Counted from the first letter of the stretch, positions 1 through 8,089 are shown. The stretch is DNA of 64,000 bases from Streptomyces sp. NRRL F-5123 (GCF_000721495.1 NZ_JOHY01000002.1:124001-188000); one strand, 5' to 3'. Numbers and translations are program-made. The notes: generated by a model from the sequence alone, not told the origin.

Positions 1-31
1 CCGCACGCGGACGGTTCGATCGATGGCCGCC

Positions 32-1012
32 TCACTGCGGGATCCCCACCTTCAGGCCCATGGTGATGCCGCTGCCGGACACCTCGACCATGCCGCCTGC
101 GAACAGGCCGAGCTTCACCGGGCGGTACTGCACCCCTTCGGCGGTGACGGCCTGTACCGCGTAGCCCCCGCCCTTGCGGGCGACCAGGGCGTTGACGGGC
201 ACGGCGAGGACGTCCCGGCGGGTCTCCGCGACCAGCGTCACCTGCACCGGCGCGGCCTGGTAGCGGCCGAGCCCCTTCTGGTCGGGGACCGACAGCTCGA
301 CCGGCAGGGTGGTCGTGTCGCTGCTGCCGCTTCCGTCGGCGGGCTCGGCGGTGGCGGCGTTGCCGACGCGGGTGACGGTGGCGTCGGCCTCGGTGCCGTC
401 GGGGAGCTTCACGGTGGCCTTGGTGCCCTGCTTGACCAGGTCCTCGTACCGCGTTTCCAGATCGACGGTGACGAGCCGCTCGGTACCGGTCCACGTGAGG
501 ATCTCGCCGGAGGCCGCGGTGTCGGCGACGGCCTTGACCTCGGCGACGCGTCTGGCGCCGGAGGCGACGACGGCGTCACCGGGCGCGACCTTGCCGGTCT
601 GCTCGCGGCCCAGGTCCTTCTGCCAGGCGCGCACGGCGCCCGCGGTGCCGGCGGTGTACGTGCGGTCCACCGTGAAGCCGCTGTAGCCGAGGGCGGCGAG
701 GTTCTTCTCCAGCATCCGGACGTCTTCGCCCTCGGCGCCGACCTCCAGGGTGATGTAAAGCGGCGTGGAGCCGTAGAGCAGCGGCACCTTGTTCTCGTTC
801 ACGCGGTAGACCGCCTCACCGCGCTCGATCACCGCGCCCTCGGCGGGCAGCCAGGTGAGTGTCCCGGAGCCGGAGCCGGAGCCGGATCCCGAGCCCGAGC
901 CGGCGCCCGAGCCGCCCGTGCCGGCGCCGTCCTGGGCCGGCGGCTCGCCCCCGCCGCTCCCGGCCTGCACGGAAATCGGGTCACCGTAGCCGAGGGTGCC
1001 GGCCACGGTCTC
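32..1012 (-). pseudogene. Efflux periplasmic adaptor (HlyD-like), 5'-truncated
   Basis: Reads as an exporter adaptor of the actinobacterial HlyD/MacA type. A Gly-Ser-rich linker is followed by a short beta-barrel segment, a peptidoglycan-binding-like helical insert (around VRMLEKNLAALGYSGF) and C-terminal adaptor beta-strands ending ITMGLKVGIPQ. The frame can only start at a GTG inside the normally internal motif TVAGTLGYGD. The membrane anchor or signal and roughly the first 40-60 residues of the family are therefore absent. Homology stops at about 1010, where an opposing histidine-kinase relic begins. A partner ABC transporter would lie beyond the left edge, which I cannot see. Probably non-functional. 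A GAGCCG-rich tract at 860-910 encodes the Gly-Ser linker. Confidence 0.75.
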
Positions 1013-1396
1013 GAAGTCGCCGACCAGGGCCCCGGCCTCACCCCCGAACAGGCGGAGCGCGTCTTCGAACGCTTCTACCGCACCGACACCTCACGTACCC
1101 GCCACACCGGCGGCTCCGGACCCGGACTCGCCATCGTGGCCTCACTGGCCGCCGCCCACGGCGGCGCCGTGAGCGTCCGCACCTCGCCAGGGGACGGGGC
1201 GACGTTCCGCGTCACCCTGCCGCTCGCCGACACCGACGCACCTGCGGGCGAGCCCGGCGGGACGCCCGACGACCCGGGCGAGCCGAACGCCGCGGGCGGC
1301 CCGCCGGCGGGAGGACGGCCTGCGGGACCGAACCCGCGACGGGGGCGCGGTCCCGTTCACCGCCCGGCCGGACGGGCAGAGGGCACCGCCGGCTGA
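1010..1396 (+). pseudogene. Histidine kinase C-terminal relic (HATPase only)
   Basis: The frame encodes the end of an EnvZ/PhoR-type sensor kinase ATPase domain. It shows a G1 box (VADQGPGL), the F box (VFERFYR), a G2-like box (GGSGPGLAIV, with Pro where Leu is usual) and the closing HGG and TLPLAD strands, then a low-complexity Gly/Pro/Arg tail. No sensor, HAMP or DHp segment precedes it. The reading frame runs back into antisense of the adaptor relic, so the 5' part of the gene is gone. The two relics meet within about 10 bp, which I read as a deletion or inversion breakpoint. It cannot act as a kinase. Confidence 0.75.
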
Positions 1397-1503
1397 AACC
1401 TTGACGACGAACCCCGGCCCATGGGACTCGGTCTCGTCGAGGTCGCACCCGCCGGACGTCCGGGCCCCGAGTCCCCACCACCATGAACGCCCCGGCGAGC
1501 ACG

Positions 1504-1533
1504 TGGAAAGCGTGTGGGGGGCAACCCCTCACG
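1504..1533 (+). repeat. tRNA-Ser fragment, copy 1 (possible att-like site)
   Basis: Thirty bases running from the anticodon loop (TGGAAAGC) through the variable arm (GGGGGGCAACCCCTCACG) of a tRNA-Ser. They match 5467-5496 at 29 of 30 positions in direct orientation. No T-arm or acceptor end follows here, so it is not a tRNA gene. The anticodon loop to 3' half of tRNA genes is the usual core for tyrosine-recombinase integration, so the pair could be an att duplication around 1.53-5.47 kb. No integrase is visible. Confidence 0.7.
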
Positions 1534-1593
1534 CGATCGTGCGGTCCGCACCCACCGGCCAGGGCGGACGAGGGGCAGGACGTGCGGAGGCGG

Positions 1594-2925
1594 TCAGCCG
1601 ACGAAGAGGTTCATGCCGACGTAGTCGAAGGTGACGGCGAACGGCTTGAAGAACTCGTGGGTGAAATTGCCGATGAGGTCGAACCCGGTCTGGCCCTCCC
1701 ACGGCGTCGGCCCGACGGAGCCGGGAAGATGCCGGCCGACCATGTCTCCGATGCTTATCCGGTCCGGGGCGATCGGATAGACCGTGGTCGTACCGCCGTT
1801 GACCGGGATCGGGTGGTCCCAGTCGATCGTGATGCCGGCCCGCTCAGCGTTCGCCACGGTCGTGTTGAGGCCGTTGGCGATGCTGCCGGTGTCCATGACG
1901 GCCATCTGCGGGCCGTAGTCGTTGAGCTTCCCCAGCGTGCAGGGGAGGTGGTCGCCGGCCAGCCACAGCGGCTGCGGGCGGAGGGCGGCGCGGGCGGCCT
2001 CCGCGTGGAACGCCCGTTGCTGTGCGCTCGTTTTCCGCCGCAGGACGAGTGCCCGGCCCCGGTAATCGATCGTGGTCAGGAAGTGGTGGAAAACCGCGGT
2101 TCCGATGGTGCCGGCCGTGACGACGCCGTTCGGAAAGGCCATGATCGCACCATCCGTCCAGCTGACGGGCACGTTGCGCAGTTCGATGTCCCCGAGCCGA
2201 AGCGACGGTGCGACACCGAGGAAGGTCGTGACGGCCCTGCCGTTGATGTTCGCCGTCATCGAGGAGACGGCGTCGAGCCCTGCCTCCTCCGCCGCCTCGG
2301 TGGTGAGGGTCAGGCCCATGGCTCCGGTGTCGAGGACGAATGTCCCTGGTGCCCGCCCGTTCACGGAAGCCGTCACCTGGGGCAGCGGGTCGATGTCGAG
2401 GAAGCGCACCCGGGTGGCCTGCGCGCCGTGCACCTCGTACGGCCGACCGTTCATTTCTGCGAATTGCGCTGCCTGGGCGGCTGGGGCGGGTGGCAGCAGC
2501 GGTACGGTGCGGGCGAACATGTCCTGGCGCACGAAGCAGTCCGCGAGCCGCCGCTTGATGTCCGTGTCGTCGGGGGCCAGGCCGTGCGCCTCGCTGAGGT
2601 AGCGCTCGGCGCGGGCGAACCGGTTGGACAGCAGCGCGATGTACCCCAGCTGCCCTGCGGCGTGCGCATTGCCAGGATCGTCGCGCAGCAGTCGTGCGTA
2701 GCCCCGCCCGGCGGCGGCGAACTCGCCCGACCGGAACAATCGGTCGGGGTCATCGCCCGGGGCCGCAGGGTGGGCCGCGGTGCCGGCGGCTGACGCCGAC
2801 GGGTAGCCCGCGGCTCCCAGCAGCGGCAGGGCCGCGCTCGCACCGGCGACCAGCCCCGCCCGTCGCAGAAAAGCGCGTCGGCCGAGGCCGTCGCGGACGT
2901 CGTCGTTCTCCCTCGTGTGGTTCAT
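1594..2925 (-). CDS. Tat-exported TPR/aspartyl protease (retropepsin-like)
   Basis: A 443-residue protein. The N-terminus has a twin-arginine signal (RRAFLRR near residue 16) followed by a hydrophobic, Ala-rich segment. Residues about 60-145 form tetratricopeptide-like helices. Two Asp-Thr-Gly triads follow, VLDTGAMG at 199-201 and VMDTGSIA at 345-347, each with the hydrophobic-hydrophobic-Gly context of aspartic proteases. One chain thus carries both halves of an active site, unlike single-DTG dimeric retropepsins. Known bacterial relatives are annotated gag-polyprotein-like aspartyl proteases; their substrates are mostly unknown. It is divergent from the two-component system at 3071 and lies between the tRNA-Ser repeat copies, so it may be island cargo. 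Target and activity are inferred. Confidence 0.8.
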   Translation of the reverse strand: MNHTRENDDVRDGLGRRAFLRRAGLVAGASAALPLLGAAGYPSASAAGTAAHPAAPGDDPDRLFRSGEFAAAGRGYARLLRDDPGNAHAAGQLGYIALLSNRFARAERYLSEAHGLAPDDTDIKRRLADCFVRQDMFARTVPLLPPAPAAQAAQFAEMNGRPYEVHGAQATRVRFLDIDPLPQVTASVNGRAPGTFVLDTGAMGLTLTTEAAEEAGLDAVSSMTANINGRAVTTFLGVAPSLRLGDIELRNVPVSWTDGAIMAFPNGVVTAGTIGTAVFHHFLTTIDYRGRALVLRRKTSAQQRAFHAEAARAALRPQPLWLAGDHLPCTLGKLNDYGPQMAVMDTGSIANGLNTTVANAERAGITIDWDHPIPVNGGTTTVYPIAPDRISIGDMVGRHLPGSVGPTPWEGQTGFDLIGNFTHEFFKPFAVTFDYVGMNLFVG

Positions 2926-3070
2926 GCCACGACCTTGCCGCGCGCCGACCGCCCCACGCGTCTGCCCGCGGCCCGACAGCCGCGTCTGTCGCGAGATGTA
3001 CGACGGCGCTTCCGCATCCTCCCTACGACAGATACGGCGGCACAGGGACCGCCCCTAGACTCCTCCGGAC

Positions 3071-4429
3071 ATGAACGCTCCTGCGGCTCCCGCCCTCCGT
3101 GCCTGGGTCGGTCGGACGGTGCTTCCGGACGCCGCACTGGCTTGCGTGCTCTTCGTGGTGTGCCTGCTGGTGAACGGTGCGTTCGACTTGGTACGGACCC
3201 AGGCCGACCGGCCTGGCGGCGGTGGGTGGAGCGGACCGGGTGGGTTGTGGGTGTGGTGGGTCGCCACGGCGCTCACCATGGTCGGCGTCACCCTGCGGCG
3301 GCGCCGGCCGGTGGCGATGCTCGTCCTGTGCGCACTGTCCGCGGGAGCGCGCGCGGCCGTAGGTGTTCTTCCCACGGTCATGGATCTGGCGGTGCTGATA
3401 CTCCTCTACACGGTCGCGTCCCTGTGCTCGCGGCCCGCTTCGCTGCTGGCCCTGGGCGGGCTGCTGCTGGGTGCGGCCTGGCTGATCGGTGGCTCGCCGC
3501 TCGATCAGCCGCTGCGGATGCCTGCCTTTCAGGTGTGCAGTCGTCATGTCGCCCCGTCCGGGCCGGCCGGAGCCGAGGTCGGGGCCGGGGCCGGGGCCGG
3601 GGCCGGGGCCGACGGCATCGGCGTGGCCTGTCACGGCAGCGGGTCCAGTCCGTGGCGCGGCCTGCCCGTGCTGGGATCGGGGCTGGTCACCGCGTGGGCG
3701 GTCGGATACGGGAGCCGCAACCGGCGCGCGTACCTTGAACAGCTGCACGCGCGCGCCCAGGGGCTGGAGCGGGAACGGGACCATCAGGCCGCGCTCGCGG
3801 TGGCCGCCGAACGCGGACGGATCAGCCGCGAGGTCCACGACGTGGTCGCCCACGGCTTGTCACTGATCGTCGTTCAGGCACAAGGTGCCGAGGCCGCGTT
3901 GGACAACCGTCCCGGCGACACCCGCGCCGCCCTGCAGACGATCGTCGCCACCGGCCGCGACGCCCTGTCCGACATGCGCCGGGTACTCGCCGCGCTCGGC
4001 GAGACGGAGGACGCCTGGCATTCGCAGCCCGGACTCGCCCGACTGCCCAGCCTGCTCACCCGGGTACGGCACGCGGGCACGCCGGTGCGTCTGCGTATCG
4101 ACGGGACCCCTGCGGCCCTGCCGTCGCCTGTCGACCTGTCGGCCTACCGCATCGTGCAGGAGGCACTGACCAACGTCGTCAAACACGCTGGTGCGGGCGC
4201 GACCGCGGATGTCGTCGTCTCGTACGGCCATGGCGAGGTCGCCATCGAGGTCAGCGACGACGGCCAGGGCATCAGTGGCGACGACCGGGGTACGGCCGGC
4301 GGCGGCAACGGCCTGCCGGGCATGCATCGGCGGGTGAAGCTTCTCGGCGGCCGGCTCAGTGCCGAGCCCGGCGACCGGGGCGGGTTCGTCGTCCGGGCCG
4401 GTCTTCCGATCAACGGTCGGAACGCGTGA
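3071..4429 (+). CDS. Sensor histidine kinase, NarL/DesK type (HisKA_3)
   Basis: A 452-residue membrane kinase. About five or six hydrophobic segments occupy residues 20-212, then a short coiled linker. The phospho-acceptor motif ISREVHDVVAHGLSL carries His256, and a HATPase_c domain with DDGQGI and GGNGLPGM boxes ends the protein. Residues 170-181 are an unusual alternating Gly-Ala run encoded by five perfect GGGGCC units, placed in the loop before the last transmembrane segment. It overlaps its response regulator by 4 bp, so the two are translationally coupled. A TAGACT -10-like hexamer at 3056-3061 sits about 10 bp before the ATG. The signal is unknown; the divergent exported protease is a candidate output or sensor partner. 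Confidence 0.9.
   Translation: MNAPAAPALRAWVGRTVLPDAALACVLFVVCLLVNGAFDLVRTQADRPGGGGWSGPGGLWVWWVATALTMVGVTLRRRRPVAMLVLCALSAGARAAVGVLPTVMDLAVLILLYTVASLCSRPASLLALGGLLLGAAWLIGGSPLDQPLRMPAFQVCSRHVAPSGPAGAEVGAGAGAGAGADGIGVACHGSGSSPWRGLPVLGSGLVTAWAVGYGSRNRRAYLEQLHARAQGLERERDHQAALAVAAERGRISREVHDVVAHGLSLIVVQAQGAEAALDNRPGDTRAALQTIVATGRDALSDMRRVLAALGETEDAWHSQPGLARLPSLLTRVRHAGTPVRLRIDGTPAALPSPVDLSAYRIVQEALTNVVKHAGAGATADVVVSYGHGEVAIEVSDDGQGISGDDRGTAGGGNGLPGMHRRVKLLGGRLSAEPGDRGGFVVRAGLPINGRNA
3581..3610 (+). repeat. GGGGCC hexanucleotide repeat, five units, coding
   Basis: Five perfect tandem GGGGCC units inside the sensor kinase gene, encoding alternating Gly-Ala. The unit is a multiple of three, so copy-number change would alter the length of the extracytoplasmic loop without a frameshift. 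Confidence 0.9.
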
Positions 4430-5112
4430 TCCGCGTGCAGGACGCGATCCGCGTGCTCCTCGTGGATGACCAAGCTCTGGTCCGTACCGGCTTCCGCATG
4501 ATCGTGGAGAACGCGCCGGACATGGAAGTGGTCGGTGAGGCGGGCGACGGTGCCGAAGCGGTGGCCCTGGCTGTCGAACTCCGGCCGGACGTCGTCCTGA
4601 TGGATGTTCGCATGCCCGACGTGGACGGCGTCGAGGCGACCCGCCGAATCAGCGCCGCCGCCGGACACGTCCGGGTACTGATACTGACCACCTTCGATCT
4701 CGACGAATACGTCTATGCCGCCCTCCACGCAGGCGCCAGCGGCTTCCTGCTCAAGGACACCCTGGCCGCCGACCTGCTGTCGGCTGTCCGCGTGGTGGTC
4801 CGCGGCGACGCGGTGGTGGCGCCCGGCGTGACCCGCCGCCTCATCGACCGCTACGTCGGCACGCGGTCCCCGCGCCTCACCGCGGCCACCGACCTGGAAG
4901 CGCTGACCGAACGCGAACGCGAGGTACTGGTACTCATGGCCCGGGGCCTGTCCAACGCCGAGATCGGCGCGCGCATCCACGTCACCGAGGGAACCGTGAA
5001 AACCCACGTCAGCCGCATACTTGCCAAACTCCACCTGCGCGACCGGGTACAAGCCGTGGTCTACGTCTACGAATCCGGACTCGTGCGGCCCAACGGCCCA
5101 TCCGACGTCTGA
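4426..5112 (+). CDS. LuxR/NarL-family response regulator
   Basis: A 228-residue regulator. The receiver domain (about 7-125) has acidic pair DD14-15 (LLVDDQALVR), phospho-acceptor Asp60 (VVLMDVRMPD), Thr in ILTTFD and Lys in FLLKDT. The C-terminal LuxR helix-turn-helix (about 160-225) includes LTEREREVLVLMARGLSNAE and EGTVKTHVSRILAKL. The GTG start overlaps the kinase stop. It would be phosphorylated by the kinase encoded just upstream and bind DNA as a dimer. Targets are not evident; the divergent protease promoter is the nearest candidate. Confidence 0.92.
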   Translation: MIRVQDAIRVLLVDDQALVRTGFRMIVENAPDMEVVGEAGDGAEAVALAVELRPDVVLMDVRMPDVDGVEATRRISAAAGHVRVLILTTFDLDEYVYAALHAGASGFLLKDTLAADLLSAVRVVVRGDAVVAPGVTRRLIDRYVGTRSPRLTAATDLEALTEREREVLVLMARGLSNAEIGARIHVTEGTVKTHVSRILAKLHLRDRVQAVVYVYESGLVRPNGPSDV

Positions 5113-5192
5113 AGCCCGCGAACCCCGCGCCGGCCGTACCGGAGCCCCGCCCTCTGCGCATCCAGCGATGCCGGGCACGCGGCATCGAGGAC

Positions 5193-5432
5193 ATGCGCCT
5201 GCTCTTCGGCCGGGTGCCCGTGGACGACCGGGCTTACGATCGCGCATGGCGGGTCCAGGAACTGCTGACCCGCAAAGGGCAGCACCGCAGCGCGGGCGCG
5301 GTGGACCTGGTGGTTGCAGCCACCGCGGAGCTCCAAGGACTGACCCTCCTCCATCGCGACCGCGACTTCGACTGCATCGCCGCCGTCACCGGCCAGCCCC
5401 TCCAGTGGTACGGCCCCGATCCCGGGAAATAG
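5193..5432 (+). pseudogene. PIN-domain (VapC-like) toxin, C-terminal fragment
   Basis: About 79 residues match the second half of a PIN ribonuclease: VPVDDRAYDRAWRVQ, then AVDLVVAATAELQGLTLLH, RDRDFDCIA and a final GQPLQWY. The first acidic motif (a Val-Asp-Thr/Ser near the N-terminus) and about 50-60 residues are missing. The frame stays open upstream with unrelated sequence. Three of the four usual PIN acidic residues remain, so it is unlikely to be active. No VapB-like antitoxin precedes it. It abuts the tRNA-Ser fragment at 5462, consistent with truncation at an island edge. Confidence 0.7.
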
Positions 5433-5461
5433 CCTCACAGCACCCAGCGCTGCCCTCGTGA

Positions 5462-5521
5462 GCAGTTGGAAAGCCTGTGGGGGGCAACCCCTCACGAGTT
5501 CGGATCCCGCATCCTCCGCCA
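5462..5521 (+). repeat. tRNA-Ser (GGA-type) 3'-half fragment
   Basis: Anticodon-loop region TTGGAAAGC, long variable arm, a T-arm-like GAGTTCGGATCCCGC and acceptor end ATCCTCCGCCA. This is the 3' half of a Streptomyces tRNA-Ser reading UCC. The 5' half (acceptor strand GGAGGAT, D-arm) is absent and the T-stem pairing is imperfect, so it is not a functional gene. The first 30 bases recur at 1504-1533. It looks like an attachment-site remnant. Confidence 0.75.
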
Positions 5522-5555
5522 GTCCATCACCGGGCACGACGTCGAAGGGCCCCGC
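5514..5555 (+). repeat. tRNA-flank repeat, copy 1 (matches 8024-8065)
   Basis: From CTCCGCCAG through ATCACCGGGCACGACGTCGA to CCCCGC, this 42-bp stretch matches 8024-8065 without gaps except for about four or five substitutions. It carries the tRNA acceptor end plus the sequence just after it, so both copies appear to derive from the 3' flank of one tRNA-Ser gene. Together they bracket the phosphatase gene at 5618. Confidence 0.75.
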
Positions 5556-5617
5556 CTCACGGTGCGGAAACACAGCCAGCACCTTCGGAAGGACAACAGA
5601 CGCGCGGCGGAAGAATG

Positions 5618-7843
5618 TCAGGCGGCATGCGGCGCGGTGTCGGAGACCGCACCAGGCGGCTCACCAATCGGCAGCTGCTGCTCGGTCCAGATGCATTTGC
5701 CGCCCTGAAGATACCGGGCACCCCAGCGCCGGGAGAGGGCTGCGACGAGTTGCAGGCCGCGTCCGCCTTCGTCGGTGGAGTCGGCACGGCGGATGCGGGG
5801 AGTGTTGAGGCTCCCGTCGTAGACCTCGCAGATCAGGGTCCGGCTACGCAGGAGACGCAACCGGACCGGGCCGCTGGCATGCCGGACGGCGTTGCCGACC
5901 AGCTCGCTCACCAGCAGTTCCGTGGTGAGCACGAGGTCCGCCAGCCCCCACGTGGCGAGCCGTGCGCGCACGTACTTGCGGGCCTGACCGGCCGCCCGGG
6001 GATCGTCGGCGAGGTCGCATCCGACGACGTCGCACGGGGCGGTGCACCGGGTGTGGACGATGAGCAGGCCGGCGTCGTCGCTGGTCGCTCTGGCATCGGG
6101 CAGCAGGGCCGAGACGACCGTGTCGCAGAGCTCCTCGAGTTGCCGGACATCGTCGTCCTCGTCCGCGACCCGGAAGTACGAGGTGGAGGACGCGGCCTGG
6201 GTGAGAACCTGCTGAAGGCGGGCCCGACCCTCCTCCACGTCCTGGGTGGCCGACTCGATGAGCCCGTCCGTGCACAGGACGAGCAGGCTCTCGTCGGGCA
6301 ACTGAAGCTGGTGTGTCTCGAAGGGCGGCTGTGCGGCGCCCAGTGGCGGGTCGGCGGCGACGACAGGGCTGTCGACGGTGCCGTCGCCATGGACGACGAT
6401 CGGTTGGGGGTGCCCCGCCACGGCGTACGAGCAGGTCCGGGCGACCGGGTCGAAGACGGCGTACAGACAGGTGGCGTAGGAGTCGTCGCCCAGCTCGGAG
6501 ACCAGGTCGTTGAGCCGGTCGAACAACTCGTCGGGAGGCATGTCCAGGTCGGCGAGGGTGCTCACGGCGGTGCGCAGCCGTCCCATGGTGGCCGCCTCCG
6601 CGATGCCGTGTCCCATCACGTCGCCGATCACGATCGCGACCCGGTCGGCGGACAGCGGGATCACGTCGTACCAGTCGCCGCCCACTCCCTCGCCCTGGGC
6701 TGCGGGCAGGTAGCGGGCAGCGGCGCAGGCCGCGGGCAGCCGAGGCAGCGTACGCGGTAGGAGACCGCGCTGCAGTTCCCTCGCGCGGGCGTGCTCCATG
6801 TCGTACAGGCGGGCCCGCTCCAGGGCCTGTCCGACCAGGCCGCTCAGGGCCGTCAGGAGAGTGCGCTCCTCCTCGCCGAAGGGGCGCGGCTCGCTGAAGG
6901 ACACCGTGCACAGGCCGATGGTCCGGCCGGAGGCGATCATGGGCAGGAACGCCCACGCCTCCTTCGGCGACTTCGTGCTCACCCGGCTCATCGAGGGGTA
7001 GAGCCGGTCGTACTCGGCTCTCGACTCGATGAACCGGGGGGTACGGCTCCTTACGACGTCGTGCACCGTGGTGTAGTCGGACAGCGGGAACCCGTCCATC
7101 AGCCTGGTGAACTCCTGCGGGTACCCGGCAGAGCCGACGGCGTACAGCCGGTCGTCCTCGTCGAGCACCTGGACCAGGAGCCCGTCGGCACCGAACGGGG
7201 GCATCACGTGGTCCGCGACTGCCTGAGCAACGTCCTGGGCAGTCACGGCCTGGCCGAGCGCGGCCGTCAGCTCACCCATGAGGGCGGAACGCGCGACCAC
7301 CGATCCTCCCGGACCGGGCGCCGACGGCTGTGGCACACCGCGCACGTGCGCCGCGGCCCACGCGGCCACCGCGCGCAGGAAGGACCACTGCATCTCGTCC
7401 GGCTCGCCCGCCCCGCCCGTGAGCACGGACAACGCCCCTACGGGTCCTTCGGCGCCGAGGAACGGCACCGCGGCGGTGCCGGACGCCCCGATCCCCAGGA
7501 TGTCCCCTTCCACCCACACGTAGCCGCCGCGCCGGACGGCGCGTGCGGGCGCCGCGTCCTGGTCTGCACCCAGCTGGGCCCACCCCTCGGCGCCGACCGG
7601 GGCAGACCCGTAGGAGGCCACCATCCGCAGCCGACCGTCAGCGGGCTCACGCCAGTGGGCCAGGGCTTCCAGGCCGCCCAGGCACACCTTCGCCTGTCGA
7701 AGGGCCAAGCCGAATACCGAGGCCAGGGTGCTGTCCGGCGGCGCACCCTCCGGGGAGGCGGGCCGGGCACCCGAGAACGCCCCGGGGTCCACCGCAGCCA
7801 GCGGACCGGAGCTGCCTTCCGAGGTAGTCCTCGCAGCTGTCAT
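5618..7843 (-). CDS. GAF-GAF-SpoIIE phosphatase with C-terminal anti-sigma-type ATPase
   Basis: A 741-residue soluble regulator. Two GAF-like sensory regions lie at about 40-165 and 195-345. A PP2C/SpoIIE phosphatase at about 370-595 carries metal-binding signatures GGDWYDV (388-394) and GDVMGHG (407-413) and a later TDGLIES. A GHKL ATPase of the RsbW/anti-sigma type at about 605-725 shows ELVGNAVRH and DEGGRGLQL. This architecture is common in Streptomyces partner-switching, where the phosphatase dephosphorylates an anti-anti-sigma factor and the ATPase domain binds or phosphorylates it. No cognate STAS or sigma gene is adjacent. It is the only intact gene between the two tRNA-flank repeats, so it may have arrived as cargo. 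Confidence 0.9.
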   Translation of the reverse strand: MTAARTTSEGSSGPLAAVDPGAFSGARPASPEGAPPDSTLASVFGLALRQAKVCLGGLEALAHWREPADGRLRMVASYGSAPVGAEGWAQLGADQDAAPARAVRRGGYVWVEGDILGIGASGTAAVPFLGAEGPVGALSVLTGGAGEPDEMQWSFLRAVAAWAAAHVRGVPQPSAPGPGGSVVARSALMGELTAALGQAVTAQDVAQAVADHVMPPFGADGLLVQVLDEDDRLYAVGSAGYPQEFTRLMDGFPLSDYTTVHDVVRSRTPRFIESRAEYDRLYPSMSRVSTKSPKEAWAFLPMIASGRTIGLCTVSFSEPRPFGEEERTLLTALSGLVGQALERARLYDMEHARARELQRGLLPRTLPRLPAACAAARYLPAAQGEGVGGDWYDVIPLSADRVAIVIGDVMGHGIAEAATMGRLRTAVSTLADLDMPPDELFDRLNDLVSELGDDSYATCLYAVFDPVARTCSYAVAGHPQPIVVHGDGTVDSPVVAADPPLGAAQPPFETHQLQLPDESLLVLCTDGLIESATQDVEEGRARLQQVLTQAASSTSYFRVADEDDDVRQLEELCDTVVSALLPDARATSDDAGLLIVHTRCTAPCDVVGCDLADDPRAAGQARKYVRARLATWGLADLVLTTELLVSELVGNAVRHASGPVRLRLLRSRTLICEVYDGSLNTPRIRRADSTDEGGRGLQLVAALSRRWGARYLQGGKCIWTEQQLPIGEPPGAVSDTAPHAA

Positions 7844-7886
7844 CTCGCCCTGCTCACCGTTTGCTCAGGGGACGGAGAAACAGGAG

Positions 7887-7912
7887 AAATCATCAGATTT
7901 CCCCCTGTCAAC
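7887..7912 (-). promoter_or_regulatory. Candidate promoter/operator of the SpoIIE phosphatase gene
   Basis: On the minus strand a consensus -35 TTGACA (7912-7907) is followed by a dyad GAAATC-N4-GATTTC (7887-7902) that would sit between -35 and -10. This AT-rich patch stands out against its surroundings. No clear -10 hexamer is seen, so the promoter call is tentative. Confidence 0.4.
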
Positions 7913-8023
7913 GACGCTAGCACTCTTCTGGAGGAACCTCCTCCCGCGGTCTGTTCCGCACCATCGGGGGCGACCGCCACCGGCGCCCGCGGTCGGCCTG
8001 CGGCGCCGGCTGTTCTGTCCTGG

Positions 8024-8065
8024 CTCCGCCAGTGCCTCACCGGGCACGACGTCGACGGCCCCCGC
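8024..8065 (+). repeat. tRNA-flank repeat, copy 2
   Basis: Second copy of the 42-bp sequence at 5514-5555. It begins with the tRNA-like CTCCGCCA end but has no tRNA body upstream. Unlike copy 1 it retains the downstream hairpin. Confidence 0.75.
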
Positions 8066-8089
8066 AGCCCGCTGCGGGGGCCATCGACG
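8050..8089 (+). terminator. Strong GC hairpin after the tRNA-flank repeat
   Basis: GGCCCCCGCAGC (8057-8068) pairs with GCTGCGGGGGCC (8071-8082). The stem is extended outward by CGTCGA/TCGACG with one mismatch. It resembles the terminator normally placed after a Streptomyces tRNA gene. It also lies downstream of the minus-strand regulator gene that ends at 8141. Confidence 0.65.

Noticed and set aside
23..1396. A 457-codon plus-strand open frame
   Set aside because: Only its last 130 codons (from about 1010) look like protein; the rest is antisense of the adaptor relic. In this base composition antisense frames stay open by chance.
5462..5521. Functional tRNA-Ser gene
   Set aside because: The 5' acceptor strand and D-arm are missing and the T-stem does not pair fully.
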